NCBI RefSeq assembly: GCF_030463565.1
Contig: NC_134649.1
Span: 2,863,501 to 2,927,500, forward strand
Direction of reading: 5' to 3'
DNA length: 64,000 nucleotides
Source of the DNA: Pelecanus crispus
Taxonomy: Eukaryota > Chordata > Aves > Pelecaniformes > Pelecanidae
Position numbers and translations under genes: made by a program
Shown: positions 24,231 through 38,600 of the stretch, one piece after another
How the letters are laid out: every line of letters begins with the position of its first letter
Numbering within the stretch: the first letter of the stretch is position 1
Notes under the pieces: generated by a model
What the model saw: the letters and a program-made list of their open reading frames with translations, nothing else
The model's database searches: none
What the model was told of the DNA's origin: nothing

Positions 24231-27200
24231 ATGAAATTAACAGCTTTGAAGACTTACATTTTGAGAATATGGTACATGCTTGTGCCGGTAATACGGCTGA
24301 ATACAGCTGAGGATTTCCAGTGGACAAAGAATAATCCAGGCTCTTTCTATTACGGCACTTTTCCAGCTGGTACTTTTGAACTACAGTTGATTGTGGGTTT
24401 TATGATGCTCTAGATCCACGTGTCTGTTCGCACAAGAAAGATACCAAAAGGTTTTCCTTGTCCTGCCAGGGAAATGGCAGAAACAAAAAATCAGGCTCTT
24501 GCAGAATGCATACTTAATACCATCTTCTGCACCTAGCACTGGAAATATAAGGATTCCCATAACCCTGCACTTCATATAATCACTTAAAAGAGTAAACTGA
24601 GAGTAAATGCTAATAGATTAATATTTCATATCCAGATCTCCCTTTCCTGCCTATGTTGAATAAGATGCACAGTATAACAAATCACACCTGAGAACTCTTC
24701 TCCTTTTTCATAAATTATCTACAATTAATGAAGAATTATAAACTAAAAATATCCATTCTTATGCCGCTAACATAAGAAAGGAACCTGAGTGAAATAATTG
24801 TGTTGGGTTTGTTTCGAGCTGTTTAGGATTATCTAATTCACTCTTCAGTACTGCTTTATGAAACCTTGTCCCTTCTTCAATGTATATTGATACACACACA
24901 TTTTATTCAACCAAAATCAAAACTAAAAAGATATAAGCACTGATTAGTCAGGTCCTTTTGTATAATACTAGCAAAACAAGCCAGAATCTTTCTTTATATT
25001 TTAGGGAACAACAGCTAAACTTGTAATTGCTAAAAAACCCATAACAACTAGCAGGCAGAAATTATGTGGGAACCTAATTTTTTTTCTTACAGTAAGATAT
25101 TTCTGCCATGCTATCAATGCACTACCTCATCACTGTAAAATAATAGTAGTAAGGTTTACTATATGAAAGAATTAGATTCCTTTTTCAGTGCATCAGAAAA
25201 GGATACCTTTAGTCCATACCACATTTTCAGTCCCTTTTTATGCACCGATACAGTTTCACATAGAAAATGTTGGCCTCTTGTTCACTAGGCATGCAATCAT
25301 GCACATTTCACACCAAGCTATGCAGCCGTGAAGGTGCATCAATTACCTTCTCATATGAAAATTCAGTATGAAGACCAGTTTTGCAGGAAAGTGTTTAAAT
25401 CATAACTCACTCCTTTTTACCTTTAGGGTTTTTATGGGGTGTTGGAAGCTCCGCGTACCAGACTGAAGGCGCCTGGAACAAGGATGGGAGAGGACCAAGT
25501 ATCTGGGATGCTTTTACTCACAAGAAAGGAAAAGTGTTTAGAAATGAAACAGGAGATTCGGCGTGTGACGGCTACTACAAAGTTAAGGTATCGTTAAAGA
25601 GGAACTATCCTTCTAGAAACATTCTGGAGCCATTTCATGATACTGATCTTGAAATAACAGCAAAGATGAAATGCTTTGGTTGCTCTAGGGTCACATTCAA
25701 CTTAGGAAGCCGAAGGCTGATCTTTTCAATTAGTTCAGTAGAATCTTCTTTCCTGATGATCTCATAGAACCATTAATACCACAGTATTCCCCAAATACGC
25801 CTGTTTTTCAGTGATTTTTGTATCCAAAGAAATACTCCAAATGTTGTGGCAGTCAAAATGCTTAGTTATAACAACAACAAAGAATGCATATGAGCTTTGA
25901 ATAAAATTAACATTTTTTTGTGTTTGAGCAGCTTTAAAGGTTTTCTATGTATTTAAGAATAATAAAATTATCAGATGTTTTAAAATTCACTCTGCTTGTT
26001 TTCCATTTTTTGGATGGATAACAAATAAATAATCAATGCAACTCAATTCAGTTACTGCCCTACAGGAAAGACAGACACACAGCAAGAGGGAGCCAAATGG
26101 TTGCGATAAGCCAATATTACATAATTGGAATTCCAACTAATTTGATAGAAGTTATATTCCACTGAGGTTTTTCCACATATATGAAATCCAAGGGAGAACC
26201 AGAGGCCTCAGCACGAACTAAGAGGAAAGAAACTAATTATGCCTTACTATTCAAAAATGGGAAAAAGCAGATTTCATTTGATCTCTCTCAAACAAGTAAA
26301 AGCTTGAAAGAACACCTTATAAAAACCCACAGAGAGGTTGGAACTCTGAGGCTCACTGGGCTGTTGCATCAGAATAGATTGACACGATGATCACAGAACC
26401 TATTTTTCAGAGAGGATTCAGGCATGAATGATAGTATTTCAACATTTACTCACTACTGTAGGCTTGTATTTTGAGATACTTTCTAAAATTTCTTTGTATG
26501 TGTTCAGTTACATGGTCCTCTGTATAAAAACACTCTTCCTCTATTTGTTTTCATCATCAGAATTCTCTTTGCATTGGCTCATATACCATCAATTTCTAAT
26601 TTCATGTATGATTTCTTAGAATAAGAACATGTATTTATACTGAATTTATTTTTTGTGCTAACTCCAGTATGGCACAATAAATGAAAGCCTGTGCAATCAT
26701 TATTTTGTACCTAAGCTGAAATGTTTGAGGTCAAGATTTACAGGCTTATATTATTTTTTAAAACATGCACATTACAAATTCTGACATAAATATAACTGTG
26801 TTGCAGAATACCTCAGCTCATTTTTTCCACCCTCTATTTGATGGTGAATCCATTCAGCTTCCATGGTTGTTAACACAACACATTATAAGACTTCTTTGCA
26901 GAGTCAAGGAAAAAAAAAATGGTGACAAAGGAAGTATGCAAGTAGAAAGAGCCACCATCATCTCAGAGCAAATGCAGAAAATAACTGATGGAATCCTCTT
27001 TTGTTCAATTCTTCTATAGATTTTCTGCATTCAGTACTATTGAAGACAGATGGATAACTGAAGAGTTACTTTGCTCAGACATGAGTTATGTTAACTGGAT
27101 TTTCTTTTCACAGGATGACATTCAGTTACTGAAGGAGCTGAAAGTTAATCACTATCTATTCTCTATCTCATGGCCTCGGATTATGCCTACTGGCATCAAA

Positions 27201-30200
27201 AGTAAGCATAACAATTTCACTAGATTCTTACCAGTATTAGTAGGCAAGTAATTTTACTCCTGAGTATACCACAGATGTTTAACATTACTGTTAAAGAGAT
27301 TTCTGTTTCTTTGTCTGCAGAACAGGGTTTAACCATTAGACATCCATTACAGTAAGCCCATCACTGTAATGTAAAATTCCTTGGTTAAAGTTTTTAGATT
27401 TCTGTTCTTCCAGTTATTTGAAAAACAGTCCAGGTAATTTCTTGTCTGTGCGTTTCATCAGCAGAGCAATTGAATGAGAAGGGAATACAGTTCTACAATG
27501 ATACAATTAATAGTCTTCTGGAAAACAACATTATCCCTATTGTGAGCCTCTACCACTGGGATCTTCCACAGGTCAGGCAATATTTAAGTTAGTGAAATGT
27601 CTAATATAAATGCTTCTGATAGGAAATTGACTTCTAAGTTTAAGGACTACGTGTACTTTAGAAAAATGTTCAAAGATGCCTGCATGCTTTTAAGTGTGCT
27701 TATAATTATTTTCTATTCATTTGCATTTTATATACAATGTAGTTTATACACATTGAAGTTTTGAAAAGCCTCCTTCTGAGCTACTGAAATATAAATGAAA
27801 GTATTTGTTAACGGGCAGCTGAACTTTAAATAACATTATTGGTTCTTGAAATTCTTATTTATGAAGGTTCTCCAAGAAAAGTATGGTGGCTGGCAAAATA
27901 TAAGCATGATAAATTATTTCAATGATTATGCAAACCTGTGTTTCGAGAAGTTTGGCGATCGTGTGAAACACTGGATTACTTTTAGTAATCCTTGGGTAAG
28001 TTACCAATGCTTTCCTTCCAATTACTCCCATTACACAGTTCTGTTCCCAAAATTCTGTGGAAGTGAACTACAGGAAAGTAGGTTAAAAACTGGAGAGGAA
28101 GAGGGAGAGACTTACACCATTAATCTTTGTGCCCAAAAATCCCAGTGGCCAAATTCTGCACAAGGGCAGGGTTTCAAGATAAGAAATTCTGGTGAAGTTT
28201 TGAAAAATGATCAGCTGGAGAAGAGAGGCACAGAACTCAGAAAGGTAGTTTATAACCTGCCTTTCATGCATTTCAATGGACAACAGCAAGCTGGTGAGTA
28301 GTCACTGACACATTTTCTCCAACAAGCCACAGCCTATTACCAGCCAAGCAGTGGGGCAGTAGATGGGAGCCAACGGGAGGGGACAGAAAAAGGGGACTGG
28401 AGAGAAGAGATGGAGAGGGACACAGCCCATGCAGAAGAGCACACGATCTAAGTCCATAGGACGGTAGCAAATTCATTAGTTCTGCTGTTCAAAAAATAAC
28501 TAACTCTATGTATTTGTAGGCAGTTGCTGAAAAGGGTTATGAAACAGGAGAACATGCACCAGGACTGAAGCTCGGTGGATGCGGAGCATACAAAGCAGCG
28601 CACCATATAATTAAAGTAAAACTAAAATCGTGCTTTAAATTAAGTGTAAATTAAGACTTTTTAGCAGACTAAGTGGTTTTGATTCTGCTCTTTAAACAGA
28701 TAGCTTTGCAACGATGTCATTTCCAACTACCCTATCAAAATCATCACCTGATGTTAAACCACTAATGCATACTCAAGTGTAGCACGAAATGACACTGTTG
28801 CAACAACTTAAATTTTTCCTTATAATTTAAGCGTCTCTTTTACAGTATGTTTCAAACTGGTCGAATGGGAAAACATCCAGGTTACTCTAGAAACAAGGAG
28901 TAAAATCCTGAGCGGTTGAAATGAACTTGAATTTTGCAAGTGACTTCAGTAAGGCTAGCTCTCATAAAAATAAACTTTCACTTGCCTGAATAACTTAGGC
29001 AAAGACATCCAAAGACCGGAGATGCTGGACAGAACACTATACTGAATGCTGCGTATATACCTTCACGGGGACCTCCTGGAATTTAGGGAAGGAATCTTGC
29101 ATAAGTGCTTTTTTGACATCCTATATGAAACAAAAGCCTCCACAATATACATAAAAAATTATGTGATGTTTTCAGACGCACTTTAGTGCGAAAACTGCTC
29201 TTGATCTTCACTAGCTTTACTGACTATGGCATAACAGATTAAAATGTGTGTATGCCTTTTTTTTTTTTTTTTTTTTACAGACTCATGCGAAGGTATGGCA
29301 CTCTTACAATAATACATGGCGTAGCGAGCAGCAAGGTAATAAGCATTCATTCTGTAATTATGCTTCTATTTATATTAAGGGCTTAAAGATTATGCATAGA
29401 CTGCAGAATTGTCAATTTGTGTTTTAAGGTATGGTTGGAATTTCCCTAACTAGTGGCTGGGGTGAACCTGTTGATCCACATAGCCAAACAGACAGAGACG
29501 CTGCTGAAAGATACATACAGTTTCATTTGGGATGGTTTGCAAATCCGATTTACAGAGGAGACTATCCAGAAATTATGAAGAATTATGTAGGTAAGCCCCA
29601 GTAACCAACTGTAACATGAATAAATTACATGCTCCACAGCATATTGCAATGGAATAGCCCCTGACCAACATACAGTTTGAGGACACAGGTGAGCCAAGGC
29701 TAAGCAACAAATGGCCCCTGGGCTAGACACAGCTCCTTGCAGTTTGGGGGACATACCAGAACCATGAAGTTGAGCTGCTGTTGAGCCCGACAGTTGCACA
29801 TCTGAGTACTCCAAACTGGAAAGGAAGCAACCACCTCAATTGCCAGGCATAGCCCATTTTTAGTGGCCTAACCAAGATAGGGAGTTGTTAAATATTTTTC
29901 TGGATTTTCCACCTGATGACAAAGAACCAGCAGTTTTTCCATCACTAAAGCTTGCATTTCTACAGGGTTCCATTATATTTTTTTCACAAAATGAAGTAGT
30001 TAGGCAATGTACCCAGCAGCAAGGCACTTCTGTTCTTGTCATGTTATGTTTCCAAGCATTCTGTTGACATTTATCATGCTCTTTGGAAAAAAAAAAAACA
30101 TTTTAATTAACCATCTTCTCCATGTACTGTACCCAACTTACTTCTCCAAACCAAAAGGATGAAAGATTTTTTCATCTTAAAAAAAGGCAAACTAAACTGT

Positions 30201-33200
30201 GCTCTACACTAAGTTCAGGAAAGCTGTGTTTGTTGTTGGTGAGGTAAAGAAAACAAATTTCCATGCTCCTCAGAAGTGTTTCCTGTAATTGTTTTGATAG
30301 GTAGGAAGAGTGCCCAGCAGGGCCTGGGGACATCAAGATTACCAACTTTCTCAGTGCAAGAGAAAACCTATATTAAAGGCACATCAGATTTCCTGGGAAT
30401 AGGTCATTTTACTACTCGTTATGTTATACAGAAGAGCCTTCCCTTCCTACAAGTGTCCAGTTACCACACTGACCGTGACTTGGCTGAACTGGTGGACCCA
30501 AAATGGCCAGCTCCAGGACCTAAATGGTTATATTCTGTGCCTTGGGGATTCAGAAGATTACTCAACTTCATCAAGGTGATTACAGAGTAAATATTTAAAA
30601 GGAAGTGAACAAGATGTCTGGCTACATGCAGAAGCTGCAGGAGCTGCACTTAAGCTATTTTAGATTTGCAACAGTTTCACCTATATATTTGGGAAGGTTC
30701 TTTGCCGAAAACACCACCTTAATTTCAGTTCAGAAAACTACAGAATTCATTAATTTTAAAATAAAAAACGTAGTTAAATTCCTAGGTACACATTTTTCTT
30801 ACTAAAGGTAACTGTAAGTAAATCTAGAAAATTGTTTTTAATGCATTTTACTAAGAATCTCATGTTCTGTCAAAATGAGATTATTTTGTTTACATGAACC
30901 GGTCCAAACATATCTTTGTTTGCAGACACAGTATGGGAACCCTCTCATTTATGTGACAGAAAATGGAGTTTCTGAAAAGGTACAGTGTACTCAACTGTGT
31001 GATGAATGGCGCATAGAGTATCTGAAAGGATATATTAATGAAATACTGAAAGGTAACTTTAAAAACATCTTTTTAGTGCATAAGCTTTTTGAGTGTTTTC
31101 ACCTCCTGATTATTTTTTACTCCTGCAATTTACATCATAGAGAAATAAATATTCACAGATCAAAATGGACAGCAAACTAGACTAATAAATTTTCACAAAA
31201 ATGACAACCTAGCCAAATGTACTGATGCTAATAAATACAATAACCTACATGAGATTTAATACTGTAATAGATCATCAGTTTCCACTTTTAGAAAGGAGAA
31301 ATTGCACCTAATTACCGTTCTTACAGAGCTTTAGTACCTCTAAGCTAAAGATAACATTTTCAAAGAATCTAAATTACTTTATACTTTGCCACTTTTCTGT
31401 CCTCCTCCTCCTCCTCCCCCCTTCCCCATCTCTTCCTGGTGTAAAGCAAAATACCTACAGAACCCTATTTGAAGGACGAGAAACACAGGCAACAAGCTTA
31501 ACGGAATAATTTGTATTCTGTTTACAGCTCTAAATGATGGTGTTAATGTCAAAGGTTATACTGCCTGGTCACTGCTGGATAAATTTGAATGGAACAAAGG
31601 CTTCTCTGAAAGATTTGGATTCTATCACATTGATTTTAAAAACAAGAACAAACCACGATACCCAAAGGCATCTGTTGACTATTATAAAAAGATTGTCAGT
31701 GCAAATGGATTCCCAAATCCAAGAGAGGTGATGTCTTTATTCTTTTTTCTTCAATATATGGGCAAATATCACATTGAATTTCATGAAACAACTTGCATGA
31801 ATACGATACATGAAATTTGACACTTTGATTCTGTAAATTAGGGATGTGCTAAATACATGGGCCTCCAGGGACAGAGAAAGTGGAAGCTACCTCAATTACT
31901 GTTTCTAGAGCATTTCACAAACTCTGATTGGACTTACTGATGCAAAAAAAAATTTTAAATCACGTTACTAGTGCTCTGTCAGACTTCTAGGCAGAAAATT
32001 ACACATATGTGATATCTTATTGGAAAACAATATGGAATATATTATGTGCTTTTTATAGTTAATTGTTTAATAAAATTTTAAGAAATATATTGCAATAAAA
32101 GTCACAAAGATACAAAGAAACTTTCAGAAAATTGTGTTGACAGAGCAAAATAGTTCCAAGTCAATTGTAGCGGACAAATGTTCAGGGACAAAGAAGCTGC
32201 TGTGAATGAGACTTGAACATTACAGTCTAATAGAACTGCTGCATGTCAACCTCCTCAGGTGGAAAATTGGTATCAGGCGGCCATGGACACTTGTTCTACC
32301 ACACACCAACTCCTTGCTACAGGTAATTATGTATCTTTTGTTTTGTTTTATAAAAGCATATTATGTAACTTTCAGATTTTAAATTTCTCTGTGAATACTA
32401 CTGTTAGCGGATCCTAAAAGGAATTTTCTCCCTGAAAGCACAACAGCTTTCAAATACAACAAGCCTCTGAAGAAAAATGTCTTTATTTACTCCCTCCAAC
32501 TAAAATCACTGTACCTAAACAGATCAACTTTGGATGTTAGTGGAATACACAAACTGTAAGAGTTACTATTTAAAATTAAGGCTAGAGATGACAGTATAAT
32601 AATAATGAAAAGTGCTAAATGCTCTTTCAAACATAAAACAAAACCAGAGAAATCAAGACAACCATGCAGACAGAAAAATCTCTAAACTGTTTGACTTCTA
32701 CATAAAACAAAACTATTTAAAAAATGGGCTAAGTACTAACCTACGGTAGCGTTAAGCTCATTTCCGCTCTTTCATACTCCTGGTAGCAAAGCTAACAACA
32801 GCACAACTTACAGCAGCTGCTCAAGAATGCATAAATACAGCAGACTTTGCCTGCAGTTTCCACAGTGCCAGGCTAAGCCACCTCACTTAAGACCTTCCCA
32901 ATGTAATTCAGGACCTTTCATAATTCCTGAACTAGGAGAACAGTGCGCCGCAGTGGATTTCTGAAACTTTTAAGAAAGATGAAATAAGTATTATAAAGTC
33001 TCATAAGAAGGATGAGAGAAATTCCACATAGCAGAAAACATCAAAGCAGTCATCCTAGGTTTATCCTCCTTAGCCTCAACTGCTGACTGATATGTTCTAT
33101 GCGAATTAACTGTTTACTGAACGTTTTGAGGCTTATCTGTGGAGCAAAATTCTACAAAATAAAACCCATGTCATTTTTCAAAGAGCTGCAAAACAATCAT

Positions 33201-33747
33201 AAAAAGGCTAAAGTGCTTCCCAAGGATTTCTCTTTGACAATTTTCTTTTCTACTCTTGCCTTGGGAGGGGGGAGGCTCAAATAAAAAAAAAAAAGAATCA
33301 AAGGAACGGTAGAACACTGCTAATGCACTGAAGCGAATTCATAGTAAGCACATTTTTTGCAGCCCTTTGAGCACTGACTTCTTCAAAAATTTACCTTAGA
33401 AAGAAAAAAAAGAGAGGGAAAACTGTCATGCATTTGCCCCAGCTTTTGCAGACTTAAGAAATTTTGTTTGTTTTGTGTGCTGTTTATGCCAATGTCAACA
33501 TTTAACAAAATAATTTTAGCCATAAATGTTAAAAAAAAAAAAAATCCTTAATCTACGTTAACTCTAAGTTAACAATTAGTATAATCCAGAAGATTAAACT
33601 TCTTACATATTACTCATTTCTCAAATTTTAGATTCCCTGATTACTCGCATGGAAATGATGAGAGAGATTGTTCTTCCTGCAGTTTTCACACTCTGCATAC
33701 TCATCAGTATTGTCCTACTAATATTCTACCTTCGAAATCACAAATAA
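24231..33747 (+). CDS. LCTL: LCTL, lactase-like / gamma-Klotho, 13 coding exons
   Basis: Exons: 24231-24369, 25427-25587, 27114-27201, 27462-27571, 27867-27995, 28520-28615, 29281-29335, 29429-29590, 30301-30575, 30926-31052, 31528-31727, 32259-32322, 33632-33747. They sum to 1722 nt, or 573 aa (human about 567), all with GT/AG borders. The protein is a family 1 glycosidase-fold membrane protein related to lactase and the Klothos. Order: a short hydrophobic N-terminal signal (about residues 8-20), the GH1 barrel ([34 protein letters not shown] in exon 2), then a C-terminal membrane helix (about 548-569) and a short RNHK tail. The nucleophile motif YVTENG is kept (Glu417), but the usual acid/base motif TFNEP reads TFSNP (204-208), so hydrolytic activity is doubtful; human LCTL has TFSDP there. 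The exon 4 acceptor has two tandem CAGs; I used the first (27459-27461). Known roles of the family member are in lens and FGF signalling. It converges on ZWILCH. Identity is firm; the exact start codon is likely. Confidence 0.95.
29257..29276 (+). repeat. T20 run at the LCTL exon 7 acceptor
   Basis: Twenty T in a row lead directly into ACAG and LCTL exon 7 at 29281, making an unusually long pure-T polypyrimidine tract. Length variation here is likely. Confidence 0.9.
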
Positions 33748-33780
33748 AATTGTCTGCTCACACACATCTTCATTTTGCAT

Positions 33781-33786
33781 AATAAA
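33781..33786 (+). terminator. LCTL polyadenylation signal
   Basis: AATAAA (overlapping AATAAATAAA) lies 34 bases after the LCTL stop codon, giving a very short 3' UTR. A downstream GT-rich element is not obvious, and later signals cannot be excluded. Confidence 0.6.
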
Positions 33787-33799
33787 TAAAATGCAATGG

Positions 33800-35377
33800 T
33801 TTTATTATATTGGTTAAAGTTTACCACAGATGCCTCTTTTTATACCACTGTAAAGATAAAGAAATATTACTTTACCTATCCACCTAGCGCTTATTGTTTT
33901 TTCTAGTCAATTCCCAAAACACAATTTAAATTTTTTTAATCAAAACCCAAAGTACACTTTCTTTCTGCATTACTTTCCACTAATTTTAAGTAGCAGATTT
34001 TATGTTTCTCATTATTTTGGAATCTACTGCACATTTTGTTCACCAGAAAAATAGTTAGCTAAGATTTAAGTGATTCAAGTCTTGCCAGTACAAATTTCAA
34101 GTGATTAAAAGCTGTCTGCAAATTCTGATTTCAGTCTGTTCATCAATAGACTTTTAATTAGCATTTAACTGCTATTTGAAGAGAGACGGACACATAATTT
34201 TAAAATGAAAAAGGATATAAATATTCCAAGAGCACTGCTTAAACATTAACTTATTATTAATTTCTAAAAGTTAGGATAATATATGCCTTACTATTACGTG
34301 TGGAGAAGAATTTGAAGTGACTAATCAAAGATGACAACTGCTGAGTCAGGGTTAAACCAAGGACTCTTATCTCATTAGTTTTGTTTACAGGGAACTAGGT
34401 TTACCTCATACAACTTTATAATATAATACACATTTCTATGTGTAATCTAAGAAATCCAAGCACTTCCAGAATGTACTATGCCACCTCAAATTGACTTCTC
34501 CTGCAGGTAGGAACAAGTTGAGTACATGATTATAAAAAATTTGTTCCAGAATATGGCCATCTGGCTATATTTGTCCTTCTGTTGTGCTTGAAATTATTCC
34601 TCTAAAGCAAAGCAACAAACAAGTTTCCTATTCGGCTTGCACTATAGTTTCAATGCTGCACATGCATATACTGAATGCAGAGCAGCAGTACATAAATCCA
34701 AGAAACAACCTTGTTCTTAGCTTCTTTTCAAAGGCTTTAACTATTAAACTGATAGTTATTAAGATGCAGTATTAGGAAAGGGATAAGAAATACATTTTTA
34801 AAAAGCACGAATATTGGAGTTTTTCTTATTCTTATTTATCAGTAGTGAATAGTTTCTTTTATGCAAAACGTTTCTGTCTCAAATTAGTTAATCAGCATAT
34901 ACTACACTATATAACTGTTTAAAGTTACACTACCAAAACATTACACACACTATCTAATCATCGTAAGAACACACGCAACTGTCAGGAATTAATCCCAACA
35001 GGTTTAAATGATTATGCCCAGCCAATTATACTGAACATTTTTTTCAGAAAATTATGCAAAAGTACACAAGACAACACTGTTAAAATAATTCACACTGCAT
35101 TGAGGGGAAAAAAATGAATTTCAAGAGGACAGAGAAGTATACCCAAGAATACTCCAAAATATAAATACAGGGACAAAGAAAACCAGACCATCAGAAGTTC
35201 ACAATGCCCTGGATGAACAGCTTTCCAAATATATCTGGATGATGAAAAGTCACTTGACACCAGGAAAACATGATGATATTGCTTGTTTTGTTGGGCTAAG
35301 ATAATTCACACTTTGAACAGTGTCTGATTGCATTCTTAATGAATAAAAATAAAATTTAAAACCCCAAAGTGCAGAAC
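33800..35377. other. Convergent intergenic gap LCTL-ZWILCH
   Basis: About 1.6 kb of AT-rich sequence lies between the two gene 3' ends. I see no exon, RNA gene or recognisable repeat in it. One or both genes may use later poly(A) sites inside it. Confidence 0.5.
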
Positions 35378-35383
35378 TTTATT
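35378..35383 (-). terminator. ZWILCH polyadenylation signal
   Basis: TTTATT on the plus strand reads AATAAA on the ZWILCH strand, in the context CATTCAATAAAGTTCTG. It is about 280 bases beyond the stop codon, a reasonable 3' UTR length. Confidence 0.6.
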
Positions 35384-35661
35384 GAATGCCTGTAAATATA
35401 CGAACAAAAATATCTTCTATATTTTCAAAATAATTATACTGTACATTCATAATTGCACAACATTTATAAACAAATTAGATACATACAGATTAATTATGGC
35501 CGCGTATGTCACACTTTAAGCATACCAAAGCAAATAGCTCAGTAAGATGTACTGCTCTTCAAAGCACAGAGTGTTTCTAAATATACTGTTGGGACACAGG
35601 TAATACTGAACTTTCCTCTTTACGGTACCTTTCAAGTGCCTGCCTGTAGGGTAACACGCAT

Positions 35662-38600
35662 TTATGTGAAATGCACCTGACTGCACTTAGCCATTGTAAT
35701 AAAATACATTCTTTCTTCAGTGCTTCCATTAACTGTGGAATCGGAAAAGAGACCTGCATAGACAAAAGAAAAAGACGTGATTAGACACTATTCTTAGAAA
35801 GAGAAACTGTAGAGATTAGCTCCTGTAGCAGCTTCAAGAACTGGTTTCAAAACTTCAGTTTTACTGAAAGGAGCACTTCATGACAAAAATTGAGAATGGC
35901 AGGAAAGCTTTACCAAAGCGCTACCCTTTACCAAACCCCACCCCAAAAAGGCAAATTATTTCTATACCGGTCTATATGCTCAATTCTTCCCCATCCTCAC
36001 ACTTTTTTAACTTGTTCTACATTTGATTGCAGCAAAGCATGTCTTCCCTCCTTAGCACCTGCTTGCTTCTCTGACTAGAGGCCAGTATTCAATAACAGGT
36101 GCATTTCTCTTCAAACCCATTCTCTGATACACTAGCAAAGATTTTAGAAATAGGGGATAAAATATTGTGTAGAATATTTAACAGTCATGTCATATTTGGA
36201 ACTGTTCTGTCATTTTAACTCTAAAAACATTAATTCTGCAAAGGTGAGAAGGCAGAAAGTCACCACTTTGTGCAAATCTTTTACATTCTATAAATACCAT
36301 CTCACCCTTTTATTAAAAGACAAAACATAGTTTGGCTTTTGCTGAAGATACAGGTAAGAAAAAGTTCAGATCCACTGAACCCAGTATAAAAACTGAATTT
36401 GAAATGTGTACTTTCATTACTTCATGTCACCACAAATATTCCTTACCTGTATTGTTTGACGTCTTATGTTCAACTGGAGGATTAGTGCTAACTTGCCATG
36501 TTGTTTTAACCTCCTTCTGTCCATGCCCGCTACTTATGTCCACCTTCCATATTTCTGGGTGGTCACTGACAGAATAATCAAGAAATGTCAAAATTCAGTC
36601 AGATGTTCAGTCACACCTGAATTTTAATGCTGCAAAGGCTGAAGTTTCTCTTACTTTTGATAGAACTTCTTGACAAGTGCTGGTCTGATTGGCAGTTGAA
36701 ACACATGCTTCTCATTTAGAGGGTTTTCCTTATAATACTTCATGCAAATTCTACAACAAGAATCAACTAGTTACTAACTTTCTTTGGAGAAATGCTTGTC
36801 CAACACCACTTAAACCTTGTGCAAAATTAACTGTACTCTCAGATTTTATTATTTCCTTTGTTTTCCAATTTTAGTCACAACCCAAAATTTAACAGGAAGA
36901 TCCAACTGCTACTTCTGCAGTCTCATAATCACCAACATTAAGGAGGGTTGCTTTTTTTTTTAAAGAGAATTTCTTTACAACTGTCGAAGAGACTCTGTTT
37001 TTTATTGTCATTTAAAGAGCAAGTAAAAATGAAATAATTACTGTGTCAAAGGGAAGAGGTTCTCGTGTTTAAACTGAAGTAAGACTGTACAGCTGACCAT
37101 TATTTCCAGCATATGGTGAAGCTTTTGAACACGATGAACTTGTTCTTGTAAATCTACTGATGTGGAAATGAAGTAATCCTGGAACAGCAAACAGGTTCCG
37201 CTCTTAACTGGACACTCAATTTCTACAGACATCTACACAACACATCCTCAGTATACTAAAATAATTTTCCTGCTTCTTTTGAGAAGCCAAAATTTTAAGA
37301 ATGGCCCAGCAGACTCAGAACAAAGTTCCACGCTATCAGAGTATGAACAAAGGTTCACTGTCCTGCCTGACAATGACCCCTATCAGATACCTAGGAATTC
37401 ATATATGAATAAGGAAACAACATACTGACATTTCTGCAGTGTATTGTCCCATCCTCATAATTTGCAATTCAGTTTCTCAGCTTTATAGGAATGATATGAC
37501 CTGCATCCCACCATCAGCTAAGTGTGCTCTACTTCATACTGCTTTCAGAGTTTTAAAAAAAAAAAGAAAAAGAAAAAGAAAAAGAAAAAAAAGCATCTCA
37601 CCAAGTAGGTTAATGTTGCAAGTTCCTGGCCTGCAAAATGAAGGGGGGGGGGGGGGGGGGTAGAAAATTAAAATTTACTATGTAGTGTCAGACGAAATAT
37701 ATGCAACATTCAGGTAATCAAACAGGGAATTGTACCAAAGAAAGGCACAAAGTCACTAGGACTGCAATGTTATTTATTGACATGATTACTCATTCAAAAC
37801 AAGAAAAACCCTGTAAAGTGGCATGATAGAGGCATTATCTTATTTACCACCAAGGCTGCACAATGAAGAAACCTACCACATACTTTGAAACAGCCATCCT
37901 CCTTGGGATGTACAGGTTTACAGATAGTGAAAATACAAAAGCAAATCAAACAAAGAACAAAAACAGGATGACAAAGCAAAAAAGAAATGAAGAAATGAAG
38001 AGATGAAGGAAAAGGAAGTGGGTAACAACAAGGGTAAAACACAAGCCCCATCCCACAGATTCAGAAAAAAAAAATAAAGCTATAATACTGAAAACAAAGC
38101 CACAATGTTTTCAAGAAAAAAAATTTACTTTACAAAAATCTTCCCACTTTTGTTGCCGGTATTTTTTATATATATATATATAAGTAATTAAAAATATCTT
38201 TCTAAATACTACAGACTGTACAAACACAGCTATTACATATAAATACCCGTGCCCGATTTCCTTTTAACCCATGTAGACCATAAAGGAAAAGAAAGCAAGA
38301 GCACACCTACAACAAACAGATATGAAAACAAAACAGTCCACAATTATATAAATCTGGTATTTCTTTTACTTGAAGTTCAACCTAAAGGTTTTTTCAATTT
38401 GAAAAAGAAATACATGGTTATGCAAGCTTTATTTATTTTGAAAAAATTAATTTTTTAAATTTTGAAACCATATGCAACTGAAAAGTACAATTACTAAGGA
38501 GGCTGGAGACAGCACTTCAGCAGATGGGAGCAGAAGTGAGACCAAGGTTAGCAAAAAAGTTATTATTTCGCGCATGGAGTACCTTTTATCTTGAATTTCT

